The translations under genes and the position numbers were made by a program. Of a stretch of 64,000 bases of DNA, positions 32,559-43,598 are shown one piece after another. Position 1 is the stretch's first letter. The number at the start of each line of letters is the position of its first letter. The notes below the pieces were generated by a model, which saw nothing but the letters and a program-made list of their open reading frames with translations, was not told the origin of the DNA and did not search any database. The DNA is from Branchipolynoe longqiensis (Eukaryota > Annelida > Polychaeta > Phyllodocida > Polynoidae). The stretch lies in assembly GCA_030323885.1 (NCBI GenBank), contig CM059193.1, positions 57,618,042-57,682,041 on the forward strand, written 5' to 3'.

Positions 32559-32849
32559 TTACAGAGTGGGTAGATTAAATGGAGAACAGCAGATAGATCT
32601 CAATTAAACCAGCTTCCTCTTCCAGTTAGCATAGCTATTAAAATGTATTGCAAATTTAACCTGAGCCTGTCATGTGTAGCCTGAATGGAAACCATCTGAA
32701 ACCTTACTGGATCTTAACCATTACCAGATCTTGGCCAGATTCCTCCGATTGGGGATTTCATAGAGTTCACTCGATCTGGAAGATTGCTTGTGTTCGAGCC
32801 GAAACAGGGCATCTGACTGTGAGTAGCCCAGCCCACAAGATATAAGTAC

Positions 32850-34720
32850 TACGACTTGACCTCACACCTTCTGGATTTGATGTATTCGCCATATCCGAAA
32901 CCTGGTTGAACGACACTACAGAAGCAAAATTACCGACAATTCTTGGCTACACATTTGATTGATTGGATTTAAGCTGGTGAAATTAGGCAATGAGTAAACA
33001 AAAAAAGGTGGAGGGCTAGGAATATAATACAAAAATGTACTCCGAGTAGACACAAATACACATGCCAACACAGGATACTCCAACAAGAACCTGGAATTGC
33101 AATGGGCAATTATTCTAATAGGCAAAATATAAAACAGGCAACTGGAAGCAAACATTGATGAAGGAATCGATATGATAGACCAATTTATGAACCAGATCCC
33201 AGATATTGACAAATACAAGATATTACTGATAAGGGATTTCAATGCTGACTCCTCTAAGCGACTTACATCAAATTCACTCAAATAGTTGGCAGCCTCACAT
33301 GAATTAGAACAACAAATTAATGATCCCACCAGAATAACAACTAACACTGGCAAAACAATAGACCTAGCATTCACCAACATCAAATACTGAACTGAAGCAG
33401 GCACACTTAATTACAATATCAGCGACCATAAACCTACGTACATCATAACAAGAGAAATGGAGGAACAGCAAGTCCACCTGGGGGTGAATCTAAAGGAGCT
33501 TTGACCCTGCAGAAATAGCGGACATACTTAGGAATAACGACACAACAAAATCCCTAGCAGAAAAAGACCCAAGCAAATGCTGGGACATATTATGGGAACA
33601 TATAAAAAATGCAGCAGACAAGCACTGCCCCCCTAATTTAGATAGACTTCTACAACAACTCAGCCGAATATCTAACCAATGAACTACTGGAACTACAACA
33701 AGATAAGAGATTATTTTATTTAAAAAAGGCAGAAAAAACAAAGACCCTGGAGCTTGTTTGTTTGTTGTTGTTTTACGTCCTAGCAACATCTAAGGTCATA
33801 TCAGGACGGGATGAAGTTATAGCTAAATGCATGGACCGCTCTTATTCTTGATATTTATCAACAATTAACCTGCCCTTGGTGTCTGATCATATAACCTTCA
33901 CTCTATTTGCTGATGACACAGTGTTCACTGTCCATAATAAAGATCTAGAGCATGGGGGTCATATTATTAGACCATAGTCCATACTACTCCAGTCAGTACT
34001 AACGCAAATAGAAGTTTGCTGTAAAAACAACAAATTAAATTAAATGCATCAAAATCTGCATATGTAATCTATGGAACTAAGGTCAGGAAGGCAAAAGCCT
34101 CATGAATGCACATTGAAATAGGAGATATTGATCTCAAAGAGATTGACTCTTACAAATATCTGGAGAGAACATTTGATGCTACACCAAATGCAGGGCAACA
34201 ATTAATTAGACTAAATCAAACATTAGCCCTAAAACTGATGACACTCAGGAAAATGAGAGACTATATTAGTGAGAACATAGCCTTGTTACTTTACAAACAG
34301 CAATATTGACTATAGTGATATAATATATAATATACTCACCCAGCATCAAGAAATTAAATCACCACAGGTGTAGAACAGAGCCCTCAGGATAACATTCAAA
34401 GGAAAACTACAAGGCACGTAGTAAATGCACGAAAGGGCAAAGATCGATCTACTTAAGACACGAAGGAATGTCCATTTACTCACACTAAAGTAGAAAAGAG
34501 CAAGGGATCCACAATACATCGATGCTAAAAAGAGAGCTACAAGGGCAGGCAATAGCATACTCCTCCGAGTTCCACAAGCAGCCACCAATCAATTAACCAA
34601 AGCATCAATTTTTGTGGGAAGCACAATGTGGAATAGCCAACGTCACAGGATTAGACACCTAAGTACACATATAGGATTTAAGTCTGCTGTCAGAATGAAC
34701 CTAATTGGCTAGGCCGAAAG
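32850..34720 (+). pseudogene. CR1/Jockey-like LINE remnant (same family as 47354)
   Basis: The plus strand has an endonuclease start (GFDVFAISETWLNDTTEAKL, about 32880), the LIRDFNADSS-type box (about 33235, normally GDFN), and ISDHKPTYII (about 33420). Next come linker sequence LTNELLELQQDKRLFYLKKA (about 33675) and RT pieces FADDTVFTVHNKDLEHG (about 33900) and DSYKYLERTF (about 34145), plus C-terminal scraps to ~34720. Shifts and stops are frequent, and much of the RT between 33840 and 33870 is deleted. A SINE tail interrupts the linker at 33755-33812. Confidence 0.7.
33755..33812 (-). mobile_element. SINE family S2 tail inserted in the LINE remnant
   Basis: Fifty-eight bases starting TTGTTTGTTGTTG and holding TTTTACGTCCTAGCAACATC sit exactly between LINE codons for KTKTLE and DEVIAKCM. 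The related copy at 15800 reads through without it (KTKDPGDEFIVKCM). Confidence 0.7.
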
Positions 34721-35099
34721 TCAATAAGATAAAGAAACAACTGAATGCACAACCAGAGCTGTGCCCACTGTGCTACCACCCTTCGGTACATCCTGCCTGT
34801 TGGCCTCCCCTTCCCTGTAGTCCCTTCCCACCAACATCAGGATTCATCATTCCTCACACCAATGAATAAATTTATTTATTTACTACAAAACAAATCAATA
34901 GTCAAGACATCTTGACTTACTAATGCAAAAATACCCCAACTAACATCCAAATCCCAGTGTACAAAACAACATAATGCATAAAAGAGATTGATTGATTGGT
35001 GGTTGCTTTACGCCGTGGCGGCAGCATAGGCCAGAAATGTTTGTTTTGGTTCAAATCATCGCTTTTACATGTAAAAGCATACAATCAATTTTGTGTCAC
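34721..35099. other. Non-coding stretch with an (AATC)n LINE end
   Basis: At 34984-35020, GATTGATTGATTGGTGGTTG and then CTTTACGCCGTGGC looks like the (AATC)n-tailed 3' end of a minus-strand retroposon, probably the LINE at 35330-40240. Nothing else is seen. Confidence 0.4.
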
Positions 35100-35281
35100 T
35101 ATAGAAACTACTAACACCCAAAACCGCAAAGGTTGGCCCGAGAAAGATCAGGTAAAGAATCCTGCGTGCGGGACCAGACCAATCCAGTACCACAGCTGTC
35201 CAGCGTTGAAAACAAGCACCCTCACGGGAGCTTATACGTTATGGGCAGAATAAAAAACTTGTCAAAAAAAACAAAAAAACA
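35100..35281 (+). mobile_element. 3' end of family C LINE (or SINE using it), poly(A)-tailed
   Basis: It matches the last ~190 bases of the LINE at 47354-50866: AGAAACTACTAACACCCAAA through GGGCAGAATAAAAAACTTGT, then an A-rich tail. The same end recurs at 51733-52118. It has no coding capacity and lies in opposite orientation at the 3' end of the neighbouring LINE. Confidence 0.75.
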
Positions 35282-35329
35282 CTCATGAATTTTCTAAACT
35301 CACAATCATAAAATTCGAAATGATAGTAT

Positions 35330-36700
35330 TATTCACCGATGAAATTTTTTTTAAAACCTATATGAGATAGTACAAACCAGCTGCCCTCAAAAAGGCGAAA
35401 ATGTTTTCTTGTTTTACTTTAGTAAAAAGGTCATGCATGCATGCTGTTTGCACTATAAAATTGTCGACGCAGGGCCATGAAATCCACACAGTTTAATAAA
35501 GTGTGTTTCAATGTCAGTGGGGACTGACATCCAATACATTCAGGGGGAGGGTCCCCCTTGAGCAGAAAAACATGTGTTAGCCACGAGTGGCCAATATGGC
35601 ATCTTGTTAAAACAACCTGGTTGTGTCACCCTTCCAGGTGACTCTGCGGCAGTCCGTTCATGGAGGGGGTAATTCTATGGAGTTTGTTGTTTGGGTAGTC
35701 ATCCCATTCGATCTGCCATAGGTTCCAGATGTATTTTTTAATGGTAGGTTTCAGATCAGAGTGGTGAATATGACAGTGTTCCAAAGGAGCAGTCAGGGCT
35801 CGAGTGGCCGCTTGATCTGCTCTCTCATTTCCTGGGATACCCACATGACTGGGCACCCAACATAGGTGAATGTCAAATTTTGCTATTGAAAGAGAGTTTA
35901 GTTTAAGGAGTACTTTAAGTAGTATTGGGTGGTCCAGTTTCCTATTGTTTAAAGCCTGAAGGCAGGAAAAAGAGTCAGTGAAAATGATGACTTTATGACT
36001 GGCTATAGTTTCGATGCACTCTAACGCGAGTAGGAGTGCTCATGCCTCAGCAGTAAAGATGGAACTCTGATCTGGAATACGCCTACCTAATTCACGTCCG
36101 TGGACAATTGCTGCCACAGAGACTCTGTTGTCTGTCTTTGACCCATCCGTGTAAACGCCTAGGTGGGAACTAAAAGCACTTCGCGCATCGATAAAGCTTT
36201 CATGATATGAAAGTGGGTGCGTTTGAGATTTCTTCGACATGGCCAGCTGGAGGATGATGTTTGGTTTCCTCAGCTGCCAGGGAGGAACATCTGAATATTG
36301 TGAGGGTGCTATGTTATGTAGATTTGCCCTCCGAAGAGGCTTTATTCTGAGGCCTAACGGCTTTATGTATGTTGGCCGTGCTTCATAGAGGTGTTCATAT
36401 GGTGGCATAAAAATGCACTTATATGCAGGATTTAAAATATTTCCTTTTAATTTTACTACATATTGCATAGCCAGTTTGAGCCTTCTACTCTTAAGGGAAG
36501 GCTCTTGGCCTTCGACATAGAGGCTCTGGACGGGTGAGGTTCTAAAAGCCCCCAGAGCCAGCCGAAGGCCTTGATGGTGTATAATGTCTAACTGTGATAT
36601 GTATGATTTTCTGGCTGAACCATAAAGAGTACAGCCATAATCCAATTTTGAATGTATTAATGTTCAATATAATTGGAGCAGGACAGTGTTGTCTGCTCCC
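35330..36700 (-). pseudogene. LINE family B ORF2: C-terminal part with RNase H and zinc finger
   Basis: The minus strand continues ORF2 from the RT: MDYGCTLYGSARKSYISQLD (36645), then an RNase H with LGVYTDGSKTDNRVSVAAIV (about 36160), TAEA (about 36050), IIFTDSFSCLQAL (about 35985) and CWVPSHVGIPGNERADQAA (about 35830). A C-terminal ECIGC...H...C finger lies near 35540, with the end near 35340. Asp, Glu, Asp and Asp/Asn catalytic positions are all present. A TGA directly after TAEA (about 36030) and a further stop near 35626 break the frame. RNase H inside ORF2 places the element in the I/Jockey-type supergroup rather than RTE or CR1. Confidence 0.8.
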
Positions 36701-36723
36701 CACTGTGTGTGGGCTAGAATTTT

Positions 36724-37971
36724 TTAAATGTCCAGTGCCTTAAGGCATCTGGACTTTAAATACTTGATATGAGTGATAAAAGACAAATTGTTGTCAAACA
36801 TGACTCCCAAGAACTTGGTCTCTTTGACAACTTTGATGGGTTCATTTCCAATTGTTAAATTAGGGTCATGGTGCAAAGTCTGTAAAAGACAAAAGTGCAT
36901 GCAAATGGTTTTCAATTTGGAAAATCGAAAACCGCTTTCCATTGCCCATGAGGAAAGGCTATTTATGTTTAATTGGAGCTGCCGTTCTATAGTGTTCATA
37001 TTTTTACCTTTATAACATATTAAAAAGTCATCTACATAGAGACTGCAGGATACAGTACTCTTTATGGGTTTTACTATATTGTTAATTTTAATGCCAAAAA
37101 GGCTAACAAATAGAATGCTACCCTGAGGTACTCCGATCTCTTGATCAAAAGGATCGGAGAGGGTAGCATTGACCCGCATTCTAAAGTTTCGGTTTGATAC
37201 AAATCTAGAAATAAAAATGGGCAAGCGCCCTCGAAACCCCATATTGAACAAATCCTTCAGGATGCCATACTTCCATGTCGTGTCATACGGCTTTTCAAGG
37301 TAGAAAAATACGGACAAAACATGTTCTTTGTTTATGAAGGCATTTCGAACGAATGACTCCAATCTGACCAAGTGGTCGAGGGTACTCCTCCCCCACCTGA
37401 AACCACACTGGAAGTCGGTCAGATGGTGCTCCGACTCCAGGATCCAGACGAGGCGATCGTTAATCATTCGCTCGAAAGTTTTACAAATGCAGCTTGTAAG
37501 CGCTATCGGGAGGTAGTTCCTGGGCTCGGTATGGTCTTTCCCCGGTTTGCGGATGGGAATAATGATGGCCTCTTGCCAGGAGGTTGGGATGTCTCCCGTG
37601 CGCCAGATATTATTAAACAGGTGCAGACACAGTTCAACTGCTGATGGTGGGAGGTGTTTTAAAAATTGGTAGTGTATTTTATCTGGACCTATTGCAGTGT
37701 TGTGCGACCTATTTAAAGCATGCTTCAATTCATCTATTGTGAAGAAACTATTGTAGTGCTCAGTGTTATTTGATTTGAAATTTATTGAATGTTTCTCCAG
37801 ATGCAACTTCATCTGCGCAAAGGCGGGAAGGCAGTTTTGCACAGATGAGTTCTGGGAAAATGTGGTGGCAAGAAGGTTGGCTATGTCGGTTACGGAAGTT
37901 AAAAGAATGTTATTGTGTTTTAGGTGTTGGACTGATAATCCAGCAGCTTTCAGTTTTATTTTCCAGATCAT
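36724..37971 (-). pseudogene. LINE family B ORF2: reverse transcriptase
   Basis: One frame of 415 codons holds the full RT. It has a thumb-side linker (DELKHALNRSHNTAIGPDKIHY), block 2 (NYLPIALTSCICKTFERMIN), DFQCGFRWGRSTLDHL, the B block EIGVPQGSILFVSLF, the catalytic box CSLYVDDFLICYKG (about 37035) and TKFLGVMFDNNLSFITH near the end. The first catalytic block reads FFYLEKPYDTTWKYG, where FxDxxKAYDT would be expected, so one catalytic Asp is replaced by Leu/Glu. That, with breaks on both sides, argues for an inactive copy. Confidence 0.85.
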
Positions 37972-38235
37972 GGTCCATACTTTAAAAAGTGGGGTGCGAG
38001 TGGTCGTGCCGGAGACATATTGTCTCCAACACAGCCTCCTCGCCTAGCTAATAGTTTGGCGAGCCCGAGCCCTTAGAATTTTAAAGCGAATGTGGTTTTC
38101 GGCGGTAGGCCGCCGGAAGAACGAATGTTGTGCCTTTTTCCGCTCATTGATCGCGTTCTTACAAGTTGCATTCAACCAAGGATTTGTTATATGTTTTGGA
38201 AATGCAGATGTCTTAGGAATGGTTTCCTCTGCAAT

Positions 38236-39036
38236 CTACCCCACGATCTCTGTGAATGTTTTCATTGCAACAGGATCATTGCGGGCTACTCGCGCGAACC
38301 TCTCACGGGCGAGTGACTGGAATAGTGACCAGTCGGCTTTGTTCAGCAGCCAGCTCGGTTCCTTCCGGTTCTGAGCTGGTCCTTTGGTCGTAATCACGAT
38401 AGGGAAATGGTCACTTCCACAGAGGTCGTTCCAGACTCTCCATGAGAAGTCGAGCAGGAGATCCAGTTGCAAAATAGTGAGGTCAATCGCAGAGGAAGTC
38501 CCATACCCAGAATGAACATAGGTATGGGACCCATCATTTAGAAAGCTCAAAGCGCGATTGCCCAGGAAAATCTCAACTCCCCTGCCTTTGCGGTTTGTGT
38601 TTGCACTACCCCACAGGGGGTTGTGTGCATTGAAGTCCCCCATTAAAATATAGGGGGAAGGTACCTGATCCATTAAAGTTTCTAAATCTTGTGTTGAAAA
38701 AATGGAGTTAGGGGGAATATATATGAAGCATATAGTAATGGTTTTATCCAGACTAATTTGAATGGCTATTGCTTGAAAAGTTGTATTTAAGGTTATGGGG
38801 GTATGTATCACGTCTTCACACACCAGAACAGACGAGCCACCAGTGGCTCGTTCCCCATCCGGCGCACAACAGTGATACATATTGTAGTATTTTAGGGAGA
38901 TCTGATCAGTAGCCTTTATATATGTTTCTTGTAAGCAAAGGGCAAGAGGGTCAAGCCTCTCACAAAGCAACCGCACCTCACTGAAGTTTGCTCTAAAACC
39001 TGAGCAGTTCCATTGTATTATATCTGCGCCTGTCAT
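38236..39036 (-). pseudogene. LINE family B ORF2: apurinic-type endonuclease domain
   Basis: The frame starts at an ATG (39036) and carries an EEP-family nuclease: IIQWNCSGF, LCLQETYIK, CFIYIPPNS, PYILMGDFNAHNPLWGS and DLCGSDHFPIVI. The Asn, Glu, Asp-x-Asn and Ser-Asp-His residues that bind metal and cut target DNA are all present. The frame ends near 38236, before the RT; the linker 37972-38235 survives in other frames (NPWLNATCKNAINERKKAQH). The start overlaps the ORF1 stop as ATGA, which suggests coupled re-initiation. Confidence 0.85.
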
Positions 39037-40240
39037 ATTGGCGGCGTGACAGGCACATGTCCCACAAGTTTCACCTTGGGGGACACGCTACGGGCACGGC
39101 TCGGGGGAACCTCGGCCATATCAATATCCTGCAGTGCAGAAAACTGATTTCCGGTGGAGATGGGGGATGCTGCCCCCTTGGGCATGCGGCCCGATAGTGG
39201 TCTTTCGCACACTAAAGCGCTTTTCTTTGTTACTTCTTTTTTTCCTTTTTCAATTGTTTTGTGTGTAGAACTTGAAGCCATCTCTGTCTGAACAAAGGCA
39301 GACTTTATCTCAGATTTTTTTCCAGATGGCTTTACACTCGGACTCTGGGTCGGTGAGCGCGCCATGGGCCTCTCTCCCGACAGCCATGTCAAATCGGTCT
39401 GGCAATTGATTGTCCTGGTAACGGGCTTTGCCACCGTGGCATAGCTCTTGGCAAGTGGTGAAGGGGTAAGCGTAAGCCCCTCCACCTGCTTCCGAGCTTC
39501 CGGGTAGGTTATCCGGTTTTCAGTCTTAACCCGCTGGATTTGTTTTTCTTTCATCCAAACAGGGCAATCCTTCGACACGGCCATATGGGGACCCAGGCAA
39601 TTGGCACATTTTGCCTGGTTCTGACAATCAGTGTTGTCATGACCCATCCGGCCGCATCGGAAGCAGGTTACCTGGTGTTTGCAGTTATCCTTTCCGTGTC
39701 CATACTTTTGGCATTTGAAACAGCGAAGAGGATTAGGGATAAAAGCATCCACACCAACACTGAGGTAACCAACTTTAAGTTTCTGGGGCACACTGGTGTA
39801 CTAAACGTGAGGATGTAGGTATTTGTTTTTATTTCCTTACCTTCTTTCCGTATTGTTATCCTTCTAACGATTTGTACACCTTGTGCTTTCAGCTCGAGTG
39901 CGATCTTATCCTCACTGACCTCATTTAGATCTCTAGTTCGGATTACTCCTCTACTAGAGTTGAGGGTACGGTGAGGAGAGGCCTTTATGCCGACACCTGC
40001 GAAAGTGCTTGCCCGCTGCATGTTGTCGACTTGGGCCTTCTTTGCGCACTCAACCAGAAAATCACCAGACTTCATTCGTATGACCTTTGTGATGCTGCCC
40101 GCTATCCCCTTGATGCCCTTATCAATGGCAAAGCAAGAGGGCCTGGCAGCCGAGTCAGTGAATGCGATCACAATGAATCACAGCCAATTTTTTACCATAA
40201 TGGGATCGTCGTTTTCGGAGTCCTAGTTGTCAGCCATCTG
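39033..40240 (-). pseudogene. LINE family B ORF1: RNA-binding protein with zinc knuckles
   Basis: The minus strand from ~40240 reads MADN, a TAG, then acidic residues, and (another frame) SCFAIDKGIKGIAGSITKVI (about 40140). It then passes GVIRTRDLNEVSEDKIALEL and FSTPV. A one-base shift near 39797 moves the frame to 39791-39033, which holds three knuckles: CFKCQKYGHGKDNC, CFRCGRMGHDNTDC and CANCLGPHMAVSKDC, followed by a Lys/Ser/Pro-rich tail. This is the usual ORF1 of RNase H-bearing LINEs, which packages element RNA. An early stop and one shift disable this copy. Confidence 0.8.
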
Positions 40241-40682
40241 TCTTTTTTGGGGGGTAGTTGTTTGCCATGTTTGTTCACTAATTTTTTTTTGTGCTTGATC
40301 CCCACCCACCATGGAGTCCTACAAGGGGATGTGCAGAGCTACGGTATCCGTAAGATGCACACTAGGGATACAAGGATGGTAGACTCAAATAATGAGGCAA
40401 ATAAAATCTGCATACTCAAATAATGAGGCAACAAAAAATCTGCAGTCATTACTTGATTGACCCATTAGCCACCGCCTTCTAGGAATAGCTTTAATTTATT
40501 GTTGTTTTCCAAAATAGCTTACTATCCCAGGGCAAGGTGTGACCAGCCGATTGATTGGACCAGGCCAATCCAACCAGTCGTCTAGGTGAAGTCAGGGCCA
40601 AAGTGCAGTGTTGGATCGGTGAGAGCAAATTCTGCTCACCGTCCTCAAGAGTATCTGATCACATTGAACTAGGACTGAGTAA
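40241..40682. other. Non-coding stretch upstream of LINE B
   Basis: Probably includes the 5' UTR of the minus-strand LINE. The short pair CTCAAATAATGAGGCAA at 40384 and 40418 is a ~34-bp tandem duplication. No other feature seen. Confidence 0.45.
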
Positions 40683-41384
40683 TTAAAGTTGCATAGTCCG
40701 ATGGTTTTGAGTTTCTGTCATTTTCTGAGATAAATATATTAGGTTTCTCAATATAATCTATTATACATTAGCTTGAGTAACTTTTTGGCAAGCACGCCAA
40801 AACCGCAGTAACAGGTTCTATTCAAGTGCCTCTGTATTCCTTTCTGTGTGGTGACAAGTATTTAATAAGTGCACCAGTATGTAAGTTATACCTCAGGGAG
40901 TTTGACACCCCTGCCCTGCAGAGTTGTAAACCACTGCCTTGTGGTACAGGTTCTTGACAGAACCAAAGGCTAAGGGAGCAAACCCTAAACGGAAAACCAT
41001 GTCACTGTGGCAGCATTAAGGGCGGTTGATGTATGGAACTCCCAACATCTCGCGAGCAGCCACTGCAGGGACAAATAGTTTTGCGCCTGTCTGGACATGT
41101 TCTTGCCGGTGTGAAACCTCTATTTGCTCCCCGAGAGAGTGCCGCTGGTAACTTGCAAAAGCCAGCAGTACTTCAACACTTTTGCAGGCAGCTTTCATGA
41201 AATGTACAACCGCACAAAACACCATACCGGAGAGTGGCAGTCAAGTAATGAAAGCAGTCTTTTTCGCATCGCGACCGACAGCATGATGATGATGATGATG
41301 ATGTAAGTTAGATATGTAGAATCAAATCTAGATAATTGTTTTGGTTTTGAAGATTTGATATTTTCATTGGACGATGGAGCTTTA
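40683..41384. mobile_element. TTAAAG MITE (family M1) split by a LINE-derived insertion
   Basis: The left part (40683-40888, starting TTAAAGTTGCATAGTCCGAT) and right part (41304-41384, ending GGACGATGGAGCTTTA) together match the 343-bp MITE at 16444-16786 in reverse orientation. The insertion 40889-41303 falls between them, with TAAGTTA repeated at both sides (40882-40888 and 41304-41310). Confidence 0.8.
40889..41303 (+). mobile_element. LINE-A-derived minimal element: 316-bp head plus ~55-bp LINE end
   Basis: The head (40889-41204) is the same length as at 21711-22026. After ~24 unrelated bases (41205-41228) only the last ~55 bases of family A remain (GGCAGTCAAGTAATGAAAGC to GACCGACAGC), then (ATG)n. 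Target duplications of 7-10 bases, (ATG)TAAGTTA, flank it. It therefore moved as one piece by LINE-type retroposition and behaves as a SINE. Confidence 0.85.
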
Positions 41385-42372
41385 TTGGTACTATAGTATC
41401 TATTGAACTGGAATTCCTGAACCAACAAGTAAAATCTTGCATGAAATTTATAAATGTAAGATGATTTAATATACTTGATACTCATAACTTATTGCATTGT
41501 GTACACTTTAATTTCAGAATTCACTTCACACTTCAATTTACTGGATAAACAATGTATTAAAAGATTTGTGTAAATACCTATATACCTATATTACTTACGA
41601 TTGGAAGACCAGTGTTATGGCACTGACAAAAGATGGATGTGAATCAAATTCATCTACAACAACAAAAAATGTAGACCCTGGGCATGCCGTTCCCCTGTGC
41701 CGTAAGGTTCGAATCCATCTGTAAGGATCAGGCTGAAGCGTCTCAGCCACGACTTGAGTGTCGTACAATGGTAGTGAACCCAACTGTTTCACACCATCAA
41801 GCCACCTTAAAAGATTGAGCTTTGAAAGGACCAGGTTGACACCTCAGTGTGACCTAACATATCTTCACTGGAGATCCCTGTAATAAAACAAAATTAATCA
41901 TCAAGGACAAGTTTATTTGTTTTACCTGAGTCCTCTTCTTAGCACTGGTGGCCTCCATACGTTACATACCTCACCGACTGTGTTCCACCTCTGTTCAGGT
42001 CTCCGCGCCAAGGCCATGGCCTCAAGCCTGCCTCGTGCACAGTTGCACCATTCGGGTGTAGGCAGCAAACAAATCCAGTCGAACACCTGATCGACCTCAA
42101 GCCTGACCCACTGAAGCATGTCCGTTGGGTTTCAGATCTACAGAACTAGCCAACACCTCCGACCCACGATTCGCGAGTGCATGTTGCCACCCAGGCGTGC
42201 CCGTTGGGTCTCAGTTCTGGCCAGAATAGTACTCTCAGCTGTAGGGCTGTATGAGCCGGGGCACCTAGATCAGTGTCAATTCCAGTTGGCCTGGCAGGCT
42301 CCACTCGGGCCGGGCTGATGGGAACGTGGAGGGCGGGGCGGGTGGGGGGTCTTCGTTCCAGTTGACTGCACT
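41385..42372. other. Non-coding stretch, nothing recognised
   Basis: The GC-richer part (41930-42370) has short frames without any family match I know. Only the GGCACTGACAAAA segment near 41620 resembles another place in the window (17975). Confidence 0.4.
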
Positions 42373-42720
42373 GTAGTTCGGTTGATTGGTTGTTGGAGTT
42401 TTGCGTCCTGGAAACATCTAAGGTCACATCAGGAAGGGTACCGACTTCTGACAGCGTGCACTCATGGCGACTTTATAGTGTTTCCCCACTGGGAGACCAG
42501 GCTGCCATCAGCATGACCTGATATCCCACTCAGTCACATTATTCTGATACTGAGCCAACCAGTCCTTGCCCTACCCTAATAATCCCCAGCGCCTGGCTAG
42601 GAAGTGACAAGTATCAATTTTTAAGTCATTGGTTTGACTCGACCAGGGTTTGAACCCGTAGGTTTGAATCCCACGATCTACCAAAACGACTGTTCTTCGG
42701 TCCTGTTCCCCTCCCTTATC
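42373..42720 (-). mobile_element. tRNA-derived SINE (family S2), full length
   Basis: Same layout as 27548-27895 on the minus strand: B-box-like GGTTCAAACC near 42645, the conserved body (CTGGCTAGGAAG and GATATCCCACTCAGTCACAT on the plus strand) and the tail TTTTGCGTCCTGGAAACATC at 42395. About 12 bases near 42660 look duplicated. Copy identity with 27548 is moderate. Confidence 0.7.
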
Positions 42721-43289
42721 TAGAAATAATACCCAGCTCCCTCGGAGTATGGCGCTAGCAAGGGGCAAAGCGAGTAGTCACCGACTGGGGGGATTGGGGG
42801 TTGGGGGCGAATAACAAGCTTCTTCAATGCTCCTCTTTGCAGTACTTCTGACCATAATTACACTGTGCCTCTGTGTGTGGTCCCCTGTGTGGTCCCCTGT
42901 GTGCAGGTCATGTGTTGCCTGTTGCTCAAGCCTTAGTGGGTGTAAACAACCTCCCAGAAGCGAGGTGGTCCCCAGTGACAACCTCACTGATAGCCAGAAC
43001 TACTAACTACTGGCGGCCAACAATTTGGGAAAACTAACAAATTTGTAATTTCAAATTTGCGATTTTAAACCTTAGTATAAGGTTGCCAACCTAAGTTGGG
43101 GATTTACATATCCGTTGGATCTACATTATTAACTGTGGTAATGCTAAATTATGCATGAACCTCAGAGTGTGAGTGCTGCTGTACAGACATGTCCTCACAC
43201 TCAACGCTGGGAGCAATCTGTGGGATCAGGTTATGGTCACCTTCCACTATGCTATAATTAGCCAGGAGGCCGAGAACGAGGTGAAATAT
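42721..43289. other. Non-coding stretch, nothing recognised
   Basis: Only a short direct repeat TGTGTGGTCCCC (twice near 42880-42900) stands out. Confidence 0.45.
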
Positions 43290-43592
43290 ATATACATATA
43301 TATGAGTCAGAATCACGAAAAGAGGCCAATTGGGGGAAGTTGTCGGCGTCGATCATTGGATGTCGGTGTCAAACAGTATAATTATAGCTTAGCATTGACA
43401 GAGGTATTGGAAATTCCTTAAATTTATCCTGAATGTAAAGGTAGAGAAAACACAACAACCTTATTTTTTCTAGGATAATTTAATATAAAACAAAGAAATG
43501 CAGTACACTTTAAGAATTGTGACATCTTAAATAAACCACCAATCGGCCCATTTTCGTGAGGCTGACTCATATACACATATATATATGTGCAT
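43290..43592. mobile_element. MITE-like inverted repeat at TA microsatellites
   Basis: The left arm 43290-43335 (TATATGAGTCAG..TCACGAAAA..GGCCAATTGG) pairs with the right arm 43533-43592 (CCAATCGGCC..TTTTCGTGA..CTGACTCATATA). Arms of ~45 bp enclose ~200 bases of non-coding DNA, and (TA)n runs adjoin both ends. Confidence 0.65.
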
Positions 43593-43598
43593 GTATAT

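Noticed and set aside
41922..42427. Possible exon of a host gene in a GC-richer stretch
   Set aside because: No recognisable domain, no consistent frame and no clear splice-site pair; nothing supports a gene.
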